In this document: positions 33,142-42,539 of the stretch, one piece after another
Position numbering within the stretch: the first letter of the stretch is position 1
Layout of the letters: each line of letters starts with the position of its first letter
Assembly (NCBI GenBank): GCA_042218065.1
Contig: JBDGRL010000012.1
Span: 1 to 64,000 of the forward strand
Direction of reading: 5' to 3'
DNA length: 64,000 bases
Source of the DNA: JBDGRJ01 sp042218065
Lineage (GTDB): Bacteria > Patescibacteriota > Patescibacteriia > Magasanikbacterales > UBA922
The notes under the pieces: generated by a model
Told to the model about the DNA's origin: nothing
Databases searched by the model: none
Seen by the model: the letters and a program-made list of their open reading frames with translations, nothing else
Program-made: the position numbers and the translations under genes

Positions 33142-34578
33142 TTAAACAGGAATATCTTCCTCTTTTACCGGTTCTTGCTGTGATTCTTCAGGAATTTGCT
33201 CTTCGTCGTGTGTAGTATCTAAGGATTTGAAGCTAGCAATAGACTCATCAAAGAATGTTTTTACCATGCCGGTCGGTCCATTTCTATGTTTTGCTATATG
33301 AACTTGAGCTAAGTTTCTTTCGTCCGGGGGAATATCTTCGATTCGGTAGTTTCTATCGGCAGCTTTTCTATAGATAAACATAACTACATCGGCATCTTGT
33401 TCAATGCTACCAGAATCTCTCAAGTGGGATAGCTTAGGGATAGCTGGTTTATTTTTTTCTACAGCTCGAGACAACTGGGACAAAGCTAATACAGGTACAT
33501 CTACTTCACGAGCTAGAGCTTTTAGGTTTCTGCTCATCTGGGAGACTTCTTGAACTCTGTTTCTAGACCCTGATTTTTTATGTGGCTCCATTAATTGCAG
33601 GTAGTCTACGATAATCATACCTAGATTATGTTCTGCCTTTAGTCTTCTGGCTTTAGTTCTTATCTCCATTGCTGTACTTCCAGCAGTATCGTCGATATAT
33701 ATAGGGGCTTCAGATAGTATACCCATAGCATTTCCTATTTTAGAAAAATCATTACTTTCTGGTTTATCAGATAAATTCCCGGTTCTTAGCTTCCATAGAT
33801 TTACCTCAGCTTGAGCGCATAATAGTCTATCTACTAGTTGTTCTTTGCTCATTTCTAGAGAAAACATTCCCACAGGTACATCAGCTTCTACAGCAGCATG
33901 TCGAGCAAAATCAAGCGCTAGCGAGGTTTTACCTACTGATGGTCTAGCGGCTAGGATGATTAAATCTGAACTTTGGAAGCCGGCTAAAATATTGTCGATC
34001 TTTTCAAATCCGGTAGGTATACCTCTAAGCTCACCTTTATTATCATGTAAGTCGTCTATCCTTTCAAAAGCTTGGTCTAGGACAGACCTAATGTCTGTAA
34101 AGTCTTCTTGCAAGTGTCTTTTTCCAACTGAAAAAACTCTTTCTTGAGCTACATCTAATAATTCATCCAAATCTTGTGATTCTTCATCGTAACTAAGCTT
34201 AGAAATTTCGTGTGCAGCCTCAAGCAGCTCTCTAATGATAGATTTCTTTTGAACTATATTAGCGTACTCTTCGATATGTGCTGCGGTAGGTACTGAGTTT
34301 GATAGTTCAGCCAAATAGCTTTTTCCTCCAATATTTTCAAGTTTATCCACCTCTTCTAATCTGTTACTAAGGGTGAGCACATCGATCTGCTCGTTGTTGG
34401 AATAGAGATCCATCATTGCTTCATAAATTTGCTGATGTTTAAGTTTGTAGAAATCATTAGCTTCCATTTCATCAGCAATTTTAAACACTGCATCCTCTTC
34501 GATAAGGATTGAGCCAAGTAAGCTTTTTTCAGCCTCTATATTGTGTGGAGGAACTTTTTCTAATTCTTCTTCTGGCAT
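33142..34578 (-). CDS. dnaB: Replicative DNA helicase DnaB
   Basis: A 478-aa ring helicase. The N-terminal primase-interaction domain starts VPPHNIEAEKSLLGSILIEE. The RecA-like domain has Walker A AARPSVGKTSLALDFA, Walker B LGMIIVDYLQLM, LSQLSRAVE, and the arginine-finger motif LRDSGSIEQDADVVMFIYR. An acidic tail of about 35 residues (TTHDEEQIPEESQQEPVKEE) could contact partners. No intein is present. No SD. It is divergent from the amino-acid dehydrogenase gene. Confidence 0.97.
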   Translation of the reverse strand: MPEEELEKVPPHNIEAEKSLLGSILIEEDAVFKIADEMEANDFYKLKHQQIYEAMMDLYSNNEQIDVLTLSNRLEEVDKLENIGGKSYLAELSNSVPTAAHIEEYANIVQKKSIIRELLEAAHEISKLSYDEESQDLDELLDVAQERVFSVGKRHLQEDFTDIRSVLDQAFERIDDLHDNKGELRGIPTGFEKIDNILAGFQSSDLIILAARPSVGKTSLALDFARHAAVEADVPVGMFSLEMSKEQLVDRLLCAQAEVNLWKLRTGNLSDKPESNDFSKIGNAMGILSEAPIYIDDTAGSTAMEIRTKARRLKAEHNLGMIIVDYLQLMEPHKKSGSRNRVQEVSQMSRNLKALAREVDVPVLALSQLSRAVEKNKPAIPKLSHLRDSGSIEQDADVVMFIYRKAADRNYRIEDIPPDERNLAQVHIAKHRNGPTGMVKTFFDESIASFKSLDTTHDEEQIPEESQQEPVKEEDIPV

Positions 34579-34630
34579 GAAATTTATTTATAGTTCTATC
34601 TTATATTAATTTGCTATTTTAATCAACAAT

Positions 34631-34659
34631 TTGACATTCATTGTATTATTATATTTAAT
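34631..34659 (+). promoter_or_regulatory. Strong promoter of the amino-acid dehydrogenase gene
   Basis: TTGACA (34631-34636), 17-base spacer, TTTAAT (34654-34659). A leader of about 38 nt carries GGAGG at 34693-34697 before ATG 34703. Confidence 0.7.
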
Positions 34660-34702
34660 TAAATCAAGTAGAAGCCAGTCGACCTTTACAACGGAGGTAG
34701 TC

Positions 34703-35743
34703 ATGAAGATCTCAACAGAAGAAAAAGGAGAGTTTTTAGAAATAAAGCATTACCGTCTAGTAAATAAGGGCTGGGAAGTATTTGTTGCTATTTACAATAC
34801 TGTTTATAATCCAGTTCTAGATTTAGAAACTTCATTGGGTGGAGCTCGCATAAGAGATTATGAAAATTCTAAAGATGCTCTTAGGGATGTGAAGAGGTTA
34901 GCAAAAGGTATGGCATATAAGAATGCTATTCATAATTGTAACTTTGGGGGAGCTAAGGCAGTCATCAATGCTAATCCAGAGGATAAATCAGAGAGATTGT
35001 TCCTGGAATTTGGACAAATCGTAGAAGACTTGGGTGGTATGTATATCACTGCTGAAGATATTGGAACCACTGTGGAGGATATGAAGGTTGTTAATCGTAA
35101 AACAGAACATGTCTGTGGGCTTGCAGGTGATCCATCGCCGGTTACTGCTCAAGGAGTTATTTACGGATTGAAAGCTTGTTTGGATAATAAATATGAAGAT
35201 GCTTCTTTGGAAGGATTAGAGACCTTGATTCAAGGTGTTGGTAAAGTTGGTTCTGTTTTAGCAGAAAAACTTGACGAGAAAGGAGCCATAGTTAAGATTT
35301 CCGATGTTGATAACAAAAAAATAGAACGAGTGCGTGAAGAGGTCCCTTCCGTGGAGGTTGTCGATCTTGATAAGGTGTTTGGAACGAAATTTGATATATT
35401 TATCCCCTGTGCTGTTGGGGGTGTAATTAATGACAGAACGATCGATAAACTTAACTGTGATATTGTTGCAGGTGCTGCCAATAATCCTCTGCAAGATCAA
35501 AAACGCCATGCTGAAGAATTAAGACAAAAAGATATTCTTTATGCTCCTGATTACGTTATCAATGGTGGGGGCTTGATAGCGGTTGTAAAGGAGCTTCAGA
35601 GCCAGAGTGGCATAGAAGCTGCTATGGAAGAAGTAAAAGAAATCAGGCCCAGGCTGGAGCGTGTTTTTGAAATATCTGAAAGAAGAGGTATCCCTACACA
35701 AAAAGCTGCAGATAAGTTAGCAGAAAAGAAGGGGGGATTATAA
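34703..35743 (+). CDS. Leu/Phe/Glu/Val-type amino-acid dehydrogenase
   Basis: A 346-aa NAD-dependent oxidative deaminase of the leucine dehydrogenase type. The catalytic lysine motif is AYKNAIHNCNFGGAKAVI, and the second catalytic acid is in TAEDIGTTVEDM. The Rossmann motif reads IQGVGKVGSVLAE, followed by ISDVDNKK, which favours NAD. Start ATG 34703 is fixed by GGAGG; the longer open frame is leader and promoter. Substrate among branched or aromatic amino acids cannot be told. It is a monocistronic unit with strong promoter, SD and terminator, unusual in a lineage with few amino-acid pathways. Confidence 0.85.
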   Translation: MKISTEEKGEFLEIKHYRLVNKGWEVFVAIYNTVYNPVLDLETSLGGARIRDYENSKDALRDVKRLAKGMAYKNAIHNCNFGGAKAVINANPEDKSERLFLEFGQIVEDLGGMYITAEDIGTTVEDMKVVNRKTEHVCGLAGDPSPVTAQGVIYGLKACLDNKYEDASLEGLETLIQGVGKVGSVLAEKLDEKGAIVKISDVDNKKIERVREEVPSVEVVDLDKVFGTKFDIFIPCAVGGVINDRTIDKLNCDIVAGAANNPLQDQKRHAEELRQKDILYAPDYVINGGGLIAVVKELQSQSGIEAAMEEVKEIRPRLERVFEISERRGIPTQKAADKLAEKKGGL

Positions 35744-35757
35744 TAATTTTCATATTT

Positions 35758-35790
35758 AAGCCTGTTCGGCAAGGCCGGACAGGCTTTATT
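35758..35790 (+). terminator. Rho-independent terminator
   Basis: AAGCCTGTTCGGC pairs with GCCGGACAGGCTT (one wobble), followed by TATT. It ends the dehydrogenase transcript. Confidence 0.8.
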
Positions 35791-35831
35791 TATTGCAAAA
35801 TAATAAAGTATTTCTTATATTACACCTAATT

Positions 35832-37436
35832 ATGAAAATTTGCTTTATCCACAATTTATATAAGCCATTTTCTAGAGGTGGAGCAGAGGGATTTGTAGAG
35901 AATAAGGCTAAAACATTAAAATCTGAAGGCAAGGAGCCCGTTATTATTACAACTAAGCCATGGAGCGGTTGGGGCTGTTGGGATCCGGAAATACAAAAAG
36001 AGGATGGGGTTAAAATTTATAGGTTCTGGGTACCAAATTTATGTTGGTATGGTGACTTAAATAAATATGGAGTTATTTTTAAACTGTTCTGGCATTTTTT
36101 TGATATCTTTAATATCTTTAGCGCCTTTATAATCAAGAAAATAATAAGAAAAGAAGAGCCAAAAATAGTAAATACTCATAATTTGACCGGAATTGGTTTT
36201 TTGCTGCCACGAGTTATAAATCATTTGGATACTATTTTTGTTCATACTTTACATGATGTTCAGTTAGTGGAGCCGAGTGGTATATTACACTGGGATCATA
36301 AACAAGATAATCTTTTTCAGAAAATATATTCTGGTTTGATGAAGAATTTATTCGGTTCTCCAGATAAGGTAAACTCTCCTTCTTATTTTCTTAAAGATTT
36401 CCATCGAGATAGGGGTTTTTTTAAAGATAGTGAGTGGCAAGTAAAAGAGTTTGCTCTAAAAAAGAGAAGGAACATAAAACCAAAAAATATAAGTTACTCT
36501 CGTATAATTAAATTTTTGTTTGCTGGATCTTTAGAACCACATAAAGGACTAGGTTCATTAATGAAATCTTGGGATGATTATATTTCGGCAGGGAAAGAGC
36601 TTCATATAGCGGGGGATGGTTCAATGAAAGAAAAAATCAGGGAGTGGTCCAATTATCGCCAAGGAGTAAAAATGTATGGTAGAGTTTCAAAGCAGAAGCT
36701 TGATAAGATTTATAATGAGTCTGATGTACTTATTTTTCCTTCAGTTTGTATAGAAAATAGCCCGGAAGTTATAAAAGAAGCTCTGAATCGTGATTTGTTT
36801 GTAGTAGCAGCAGCCACTGGTGGGGTTGTAGAATTTAAAGATTACAATGTTTGGTTGTTTGAACCTGGAAATATAGATGAAATGAAGCAAAAGATAGCTG
36901 AGGTTAGTGTTAAGGTGCTAATCAAAAGAGGTTTGAGTACCGAGAAGGAGGATCAGGATATTTTTGAGATTAGATGGGCTAAATATTTCGTTGATTATAT
37001 AAATGAGAAATTGAACCGAGATTATAGCGTGGAAAATAATAAGGACCAAAACTCTGATATAGATGTATTTGCGGTATCCAAAAACGAAGATTTTGATACT
37101 TTGAATTTGCAATTAACTCAAGTGCATCCTGAGTTTTTTTATGAAAAAGCTGGGGGTAGATTTGAATTTAAGGATAATTTAGAGAATGAGGAAGATAAAA
37201 TAGAGATTATGAAAATAAAATATCTGCTTGAAGATGCTATTGAAAGGAAAAAGAAGGAGTATGCAAAGACTGAAGATATTATACTACTACTTCAGGGTTA
37301 TTTTCAGGTTAATAAGGTTAAGAGAGCAATAGATTACATGAATAAAAAATTTATACAAGATAATAATTTTTCAGGTATATATTATGTATTTCCGGGAATT
37401 AACCGAGGTGGTGTTGAGGAGATTAAGGCAATTTAG
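35832..37436 (+). CDS. GT4-like glycosyltransferase with a C-terminal extension
   Basis: About 534 aa from ATG 35832 (MKICFIHNLYKPFSRGGAEG, the donor-domain start of GT-B enzymes). The acceptor/donor fold is completed by FLFAGSLEPHKGL and by IENSPEVIKEAL, which supplies the E-x7-E motif of retaining GT4 enzymes. The last roughly 130 residues are extra: acidic, with EIMKIKYLLEDAIERKKKEY and ending SGIYYVFPGINRGGVEEIKA; this part is unrecognised. No SD. It stands convergent to the GT-C gene with a 14-bp gap. Confidence 0.78.
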   Translation: MKICFIHNLYKPFSRGGAEGFVENKAKTLKSEGKEPVIITTKPWSGWGCWDPEIQKEDGVKIYRFWVPNLCWYGDLNKYGVIFKLFWHFFDIFNIFSAFIIKKIIRKEEPKIVNTHNLTGIGFLLPRVINHLDTIFVHTLHDVQLVEPSGILHWDHKQDNLFQKIYSGLMKNLFGSPDKVNSPSYFLKDFHRDRGFFKDSEWQVKEFALKKRRNIKPKNISYSRIIKFLFAGSLEPHKGLGSLMKSWDDYISAGKELHIAGDGSMKEKIREWSNYRQGVKMYGRVSKQKLDKIYNESDVLIFPSVCIENSPEVIKEALNRDLFVVAAATGGVVEFKDYNVWLFEPGNIDEMKQKIAEVSVKVLIKRGLSTEKEDQDIFEIRWAKYFVDYINEKLNRDYSVENNKDQNSDIDVFAVSKNEDFDTLNLQLTQVHPEFFYEKAGGRFEFKDNLENEEDKIEIMKIKYLLEDAIERKKKEYAKTEDIILLLQGYFQVNKVKRAIDYMNKKFIQDNNFSGIYYVFPGINRGGVEEIKAI

Positions 37437-37450
37437 TAAAAAAACTCTTT

Positions 37451-39568
37451 TTATTTTTTATACTCAAAAACCCAAACTTTATTTTCAAAATTCCAGAACC
37501 TGTCTGCATACTTTTTTGCTTCATCTCTGATCTTGGCTGCCGGATACCAGTAATCTGTATGAACAAAATATGCTTTATCTGTACCAGCAAAGTTCATAGC
37601 CTGTTTCATCCATTTTCTTTTCGGCTTTTTGTAAACCATTTTACTAAAGAATTTTTTGTACAAAGCTCCTCCTGTTGGTATTGAGTAAAAATAGTGTTTA
37701 GATCCGTTTTTTAGTTTAATATACTTAGCAAACCCAAATTTCTTTAGAGCCGCTGCTCCTATCATTTGGTTGGTAATGACTATGTAATCTTTCTTGTTGT
37801 TAATTTTATCTATAAATTCTACTGCTTTTAGGTCTGCAGTTCTTACGTTATATCCTGTATATTTGGATACTGCGTCTCTGGTCGGGTAAGTAAAATATAG
37901 GGATAGAGCTAATATTGCAGCAGAAACTAGCGAAATAACTACTTTTTTTTGGTTCTTATTTATTCTTTTGCTTGCATAGTTTAGAATTTTCTCTATTGAG
38001 ATGATTAATCCTGGGGTTAGAGTTAGTAGAGACAAATCCAGTAACCTTTGAGCAAAAACTGTTTCTTCATAGGAGATTATCTTTGAGAAATTCATGCTAG
38101 TGGCTAACAAGAAACTAGAGCAGAACAACCCTACAGCAGTAGATAAATAAAATTTAGATTTTTTGTCTTTTACAAAAATAAAGCCAGTTATTGCTAAAAA
38201 AACTAACAAATACTTCCAAAAATAAACCTTAATATAATATACAGCCTGCCAATACCACTCAGCTCCACCAAATAGGTACCAATGAGGTTTATCAAATATA
38301 TTTAAAAAAGATTGATATTGGTAGAGTGGATTGGTTACCTGACCGGAATTAGTGAATAAAATGTACAAGGCCATGATTAAGGGTAGACTTAAAATGATAG
38401 CAGAAATATATAGGAGCCAACTGATTCTATTTTTAAAAGAAGTGTATCTGAAAAATAAAGACCCAAAATAAAAAACAGAGGTGGGAATTCCTATAAAGGG
38501 GTGGACAGCTAAAGTTGTTAAAGTTAGGATTATACCAAACAAGTGGTATCCTATTTTTTCTTTACCCCACTCAAACCAGGTCCAAAACAATAGTATTACT
38601 GAAAATAATAATGCAAGATTGTTGGGTGTGGTAACTATGAATTGATTGAGAAGCAAGACTGGCAGTAGGGCTACACTTACAGTTGTAAGCTTCTTATTTT
38701 GTTTTTGCATGCAGAAAAATACAGTAAAAGGGATCAAAATAGTAGCCGCTACAGGCACCAAAGCTGAATCTACAAGGTGTATTGAAATATTAGTGGCAAA
38801 ATGGGCAAATAATACTAGCATGTATTGTCCTATATAGAAGGGTCTTTTAGGGGTTATATAGCCATTTTCAGCTATCCATTTTTCTGTGGCTTGATGGATA
38901 AATGGATCAAAGCCGAATCCATGTTTATACAGGATTAAAGCAATTAGGAAGAAAATTCCAAAATGAAATATAAGTAGTATATAACTCGATATCCTTTCTT
39001 TATAGATTTGTAGAAAATATAAAAGTAGGGAAGTGGTAAAAAAGAATAATATAAAGAACCTCCAGGTCAAAGGTATCCATGGGGATATTATGGTGTCTCC
39101 ACTTCTATGAAGAAAGAGTAACACAAACAAACCTGCGTACCCTACAGTAATCAGTAAAAAAAATAATAATTTTTTGTAGTTTAAATTTTTAATTGGATTT
39201 CGTAAGAATTTAGGTTTTTTTAATTTTATAGTAGTGTTAAGATAAGCTATCAATGCAGTCAATACTATGATTGAAGCGGAAACTATTACTTTGTTTATTT
39301 GAAAAAACCAGTAAATACCTGATAGAATAATGGTTAAGATGCCATATATAGCTACTACTCCAAAAATAGTCCTTGAGACTATATCTAAATCTGATAGTAA
39401 GTATTTTCCGGAAGTATACCCTATAGATAGTGAAAATAGAAAAAAGATTATCAGTCCAATAATTTCAGGAAAATTAAACCAAACGGAAAGTAGGATTCCT
39501 AGAGACAATATAACCGTGGTAATATTAAGTGTAGTAGTATTAAATTTTGTAAGACTTTTTTTATTCAT
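37451..39568 (-). CDS. Large GT-C-like membrane protein
   Basis: A 705-aa protein with about 14-16 hydrophobic helices and a soluble C-terminal domain of roughly 140 residues. The first large loop after a helical pair carries GFDPFIHQATEKWIAENG, in the place where GT-C enzymes hold catalytic acidic residues. GT-C enzymes use polyprenyl-linked sugars outside the membrane. Exact substrate is unknown. A second protein of similar design is at 40212-42524; the two flank a CDP-alcohol phosphatidyltransferase. Divergent from that gene. Confidence 0.65.
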   Translation of the reverse strand: MNKKSLTKFNTTTLNITTVILSLGILLSVWFNFPEIIGLIIFFLFSLSIGYTSGKYLLSDLDIVSRTIFGVVAIYGILTIILSGIYWFFQINKVIVSASIIVLTALIAYLNTTIKLKKPKFLRNPIKNLNYKKLLFFLLITVGYAGLFVLLFLHRSGDTIISPWIPLTWRFFILFFFTTSLLLYFLQIYKERISSYILLIFHFGIFFLIALILYKHGFGFDPFIHQATEKWIAENGYITPKRPFYIGQYMLVLFAHFATNISIHLVDSALVPVAATILIPFTVFFCMQKQNKKLTTVSVALLPVLLLNQFIVTTPNNLALLFSVILLFWTWFEWGKEKIGYHLFGIILTLTTLAVHPFIGIPTSVFYFGSLFFRYTSFKNRISWLLYISAIILSLPLIMALYILFTNSGQVTNPLYQYQSFLNIFDKPHWYLFGGAEWYWQAVYYIKVYFWKYLLVFLAITGFIFVKDKKSKFYLSTAVGLFCSSFLLATSMNFSKIISYEETVFAQRLLDLSLLTLTPGLIISIEKILNYASKRINKNQKKVVISLVSAAILALSLYFTYPTRDAVSKYTGYNVRTADLKAVEFIDKINNKKDYIVITNQMIGAAALKKFGFAKYIKLKNGSKHYFYSIPTGGALYKKFFSKMVYKKPKRKWMKQAMNFAGTDKAYFVHTDYWYPAAKIRDEAKKYADRFWNFENKVWVFEYKK

Positions 39569-39588
39569 ATAGTCCTCATTTTAGCATA

Positions 39589-40215
39589 ATGCAAGAAATA
39601 TCCAACCGCCTTTCTGAAGAAAAAACAGACCTGTTCGAGTTCTTACAATCTGACAAAGTTCATCCTCATGATAAGCTTTTAGATAAGACTTTCTTAAGGC
39701 TTATACCATCTTTCATAACACCTAATTTTCTAACAACTGTAAGGGTTTTCTTGACCCCTGTAGTATTTTTTTTGATCTCTAGTCAGTATTATAATGTAGG
39801 GATTATCTTATTTCTGCTAGCAGCTTTTACTGATGCTATGGATGGATCATTAGCAAGAACAAGAGATCAAATCACTAAATTTGGAATGATGTTTGACCCT
39901 TTAGCTGATAAGCTTTTGATAGGTTCATTAGTTATTCTGATAGTTTTTGATATATATAACTTTTGGTTAGCTATGGCTGTTTTGGGTCTAGAGATCGTTT
40001 TTATAGTTGTAGCTACAGTAGGTAAAGTAAAGTTTAAAACGACAAGAATGGCAAATATCTGGGGGAAAATTAAAATGATATTACAAGTGATAGCTGTATT
40101 TGTGACTTTAGCCGGACTTCTACTTCATGCTCCTGAGTTTTTTACTTTTGGGGCATGGATTTTTGGTTTAGCCATAGGTTTTGCTATAGTTAGCCTATTT
40201 GCTCATGGAATATGA
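39589..40215 (+). CDS. CDP-alcohol phosphatidyltransferase (PgsA-like)
   Basis: A 208-aa membrane enzyme. The complete family signature is present: D82, D85-G86, A89-R90, G99, D103, D107 (D-x2-DG-x2-AR-x8-G-x3-D-x3-D). Such enzymes swap CMP of a CDP-lipid for an alcohol such as glycerol-3-phosphate, or make inositol or other phospholipid headgroups. A 35-residue acidic N-terminal tail precedes the first helix. It overlaps the next GT-C gene by 4 bp (ATGA), so they are co-translated and perhaps functionally linked. Confidence 0.85.
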   Translation: MQEISNRLSEEKTDLFEFLQSDKVHPHDKLLDKTFLRLIPSFITPNFLTTVRVFLTPVVFFLISSQYYNVGIILFLLAAFTDAMDGSLARTRDQITKFGMMFDPLADKLLIGSLVILIVFDIYNFWLAMAVLGLEIVFIVVATVGKVKFKTTRMANIWGKIKMILQVIAVFVTLAGLLLHAPEFFTFGAWIFGLAIGFAIVSLFAHGI

Positions 40216-42524
40216 AATTTTTTATGAAGAATATTTTACAAATACCTAAAACTAAGTTAAATTTTGTTATTTTATCTGCCTTGATTACTTTGTCTGTTTT
40301 GTCTTTTTTACAGATCAGTTTTTTGCAAGAAATGTGGTTTGGATTGATTATAGTAATAATATTAACTGTAGGTTTAGGTAAACTTTGGCATGATATTTTA
40401 TCTAAAGTTTTTCGTATCAAAAGAGGAAAATACACTACTTACATTTTAGGTGGACTTGCGGGTATTATTTTTTGGGGTTTTATATTATCTTTTTTTGTTA
40501 TTACTTATAAGTTGGCAGATTGGGTAGTTCCAATTAGTATACTAATAGTCTCTGTTGCTACTTATTATTTGAATAAATATTCTGTTCAAAACAAAGTTCG
40601 TCTAAAACCCGGGCATTCTGATATTCATATTAGAAATTTTCTATTTTTTACCAACCACAATATCTTATTAGCTTTGTACTTCATGTTTTGGGTGTTGTCT
40701 GCTTATTTACTTTTTAACTCAAAAAGTACTGCTTCTTTAATGTCGCCTTGGATGAATATAGAAAGTGGTTTTGTTTATTCTTTTTTAATTTCAACATTAA
40801 TACTTGCAGCGATACTTTTATCTAAGCATAAAACAAAGACTATCTTATTTGTGATTCTTGCTCACTCCTTACTTTTACATTCATACCTTCCATTATCTCA
40901 CGTACAACCTTGGGGTGGTGATGTATGGAGACATATAAGCTATGAAAAGATATTAATTCAAGAAGAGCCTATTAGACCGATTTTATTTGATTCAAGTTTT
41001 AATGTAGTAAATATAGGATTTTTAGAGATACCTCAGCTCTTTACTCACTTTCAAAAACTTTCATATTCATTTTTATGGGGTTTAATTTCTACTTTAGCAC
41101 AATTACTTCAAGCTCCACTTACTGTATTACATAAGTGGCTGGTACCTCTGTTGTGGTCTGTGACAGTACCTATAATTTTTTTTCAGATTGGTATAGTTTT
41201 ATTTAAATCACCTCAGAAATCTCTCTGGTTTTCCTTGCTTAGTCTTGTACCCTTTAGTTTACAAGCCTTGGGTTCTATAACCTCTCCTGTGTCCTTTGGA
41301 TATTTAATTTTCTTTTTTAGTGTACTGCTGGGGCTGTTATATTTACAAGATAGATTTAAGTGGCAGAGAAGAATATTTTTCGGTTTAGCAGTGTTGATGT
41401 TTTTTGGTTATTTATTACATAGTTTATTGATATGGCTATTGGTAGTACTTTTGTTTTTGTGGTTCAGTTTTGACGATATAAAGAATAAAATAATTAGAGT
41501 CATCTCTAAAACTTCTACTGTTGTAGTTGCAGTAATTTCTATCCCTACAATAGAGGTAGTGTACGGAGTAAGTAACTTTGATAATTTTAAACCTTTTTAT
41601 AGCTTTTTAGACTTTATTAAGTTAATAAGCGGTTGGAAGTATACAAAAATTATACAAGCTAATAATTCTTTGATAGGTAACATTTTAATAAATCACACCC
41701 CAAACTACGCCTTTAAATCCACTTTAATCACTGATTACAGGTATCATGTTTTTATTTTTTCTTCCTTAGTATTAATTGCAGCTATTGTAGGTCTAAGAAA
41801 TATAATCAAAAACAACAAATCTACCTGGAAAGCAATAGGTTTTTTATTTTTGGTTAGTTTTTCTGGGTATTTCTTTAGTTGGTACTTTTTGAGTGGTGAT
41901 CATTTATTAGCTAGAAGACTTAATGGGATGATAGCATTTAGTTTGCTACTTATTTCTTTGCTTGGAGTATGGAGAGTTATTACATACTTTAGTAAGAATT
42001 TATCAAAAAACTCTATTAAGTTAATTTTAGCAGGTATTTTGGCTTTAACCTCTTTGTTTGCCGCGACCTCTTATATGTCCGGTCCCGATATGCGTGTATT
42101 AGCACAGAGTGAGGATGAAAGTGCTGGTTATGTTTGGAGTAATATTTCTGAAAGAAATCTAGATTCAAAGAATCATTGCATTTTGGCAAATACTTGGATC
42201 TTATTAAGATTGAGGGCATATTCATCCAACAAGATAATAGGTGGCGGTTACCCAATCGGAAAACAATTTGCTCAACCCGAACGTATAAAATTACTTAATG
42301 AGATAAAAAATAAACCAAGTAGAGACATATTACAGAAATCTCATGATATTACTGACTCAGATTTTTGTTGGATAATTTTACCGATAGAGAACTTTTCAGA
42401 TAAAAAAATAAATGATATAAATCGCATTACGGGTAGTAAACCGAAATATATGAGAGAGTTTGCAATATGGAAAGAGCAAAAAGAGTTGAAAAAAAGTAGT
42501 AAAATAGATAACATAAAAGAGTAA
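40212..42524 (+). CDS. Large GT-C-like membrane protein, translationally coupled
   Basis: A 770-aa polytopic protein with about 14 or more helices. An external loop reads HVQPWGGDVWRHISYEKILI, with the acidic residues expected in the first GT-C loop, and the C-terminal 130 residues are soluble (YVWSNISERN onward). Similar in plan to the protein encoded at 37451-39568. Probably transfers a lipid-linked sugar, possibly onto a product of the coupled phosphatidyltransferase; that link is inference from the ATGA overlap. Confidence 0.65.
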   Translation: MKFFMKNILQIPKTKLNFVILSALITLSVLSFLQISFLQEMWFGLIIVIILTVGLGKLWHDILSKVFRIKRGKYTTYILGGLAGIIFWGFILSFFVITYKLADWVVPISILIVSVATYYLNKYSVQNKVRLKPGHSDIHIRNFLFFTNHNILLALYFMFWVLSAYLLFNSKSTASLMSPWMNIESGFVYSFLISTLILAAILLSKHKTKTILFVILAHSLLLHSYLPLSHVQPWGGDVWRHISYEKILIQEEPIRPILFDSSFNVVNIGFLEIPQLFTHFQKLSYSFLWGLISTLAQLLQAPLTVLHKWLVPLLWSVTVPIIFFQIGIVLFKSPQKSLWFSLLSLVPFSLQALGSITSPVSFGYLIFFFSVLLGLLYLQDRFKWQRRIFFGLAVLMFFGYLLHSLLIWLLVVLLFLWFSFDDIKNKIIRVISKTSTVVVAVISIPTIEVVYGVSNFDNFKPFYSFLDFIKLISGWKYTKIIQANNSLIGNILINHTPNYAFKSTLITDYRYHVFIFSSLVLIAAIVGLRNIIKNNKSTWKAIGFLFLVSFSGYFFSWYFLSGDHLLARRLNGMIAFSLLLISLLGVWRVITYFSKNLSKNSIKLILAGILALTSLFAATSYMSGPDMRVLAQSEDESAGYVWSNISERNLDSKNHCILANTWILLRLRAYSSNKIIGGGYPIGKQFAQPERIKLLNEIKNKPSRDILQKSHDITDSDFCWIILPIENFSDKKINDINRITGSKPKYMREFAIWKEQKELKKSSKIDNIKE

Positions 42525-42539
42525 AATTAATAAAATAAC

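Noticed and set aside
37451..39568. Oligosaccharyltransferase (PglB/AglB) call
   Set aside because: No WWDYG-like motif in the C-terminal domain; kept as generic GT-C-like.
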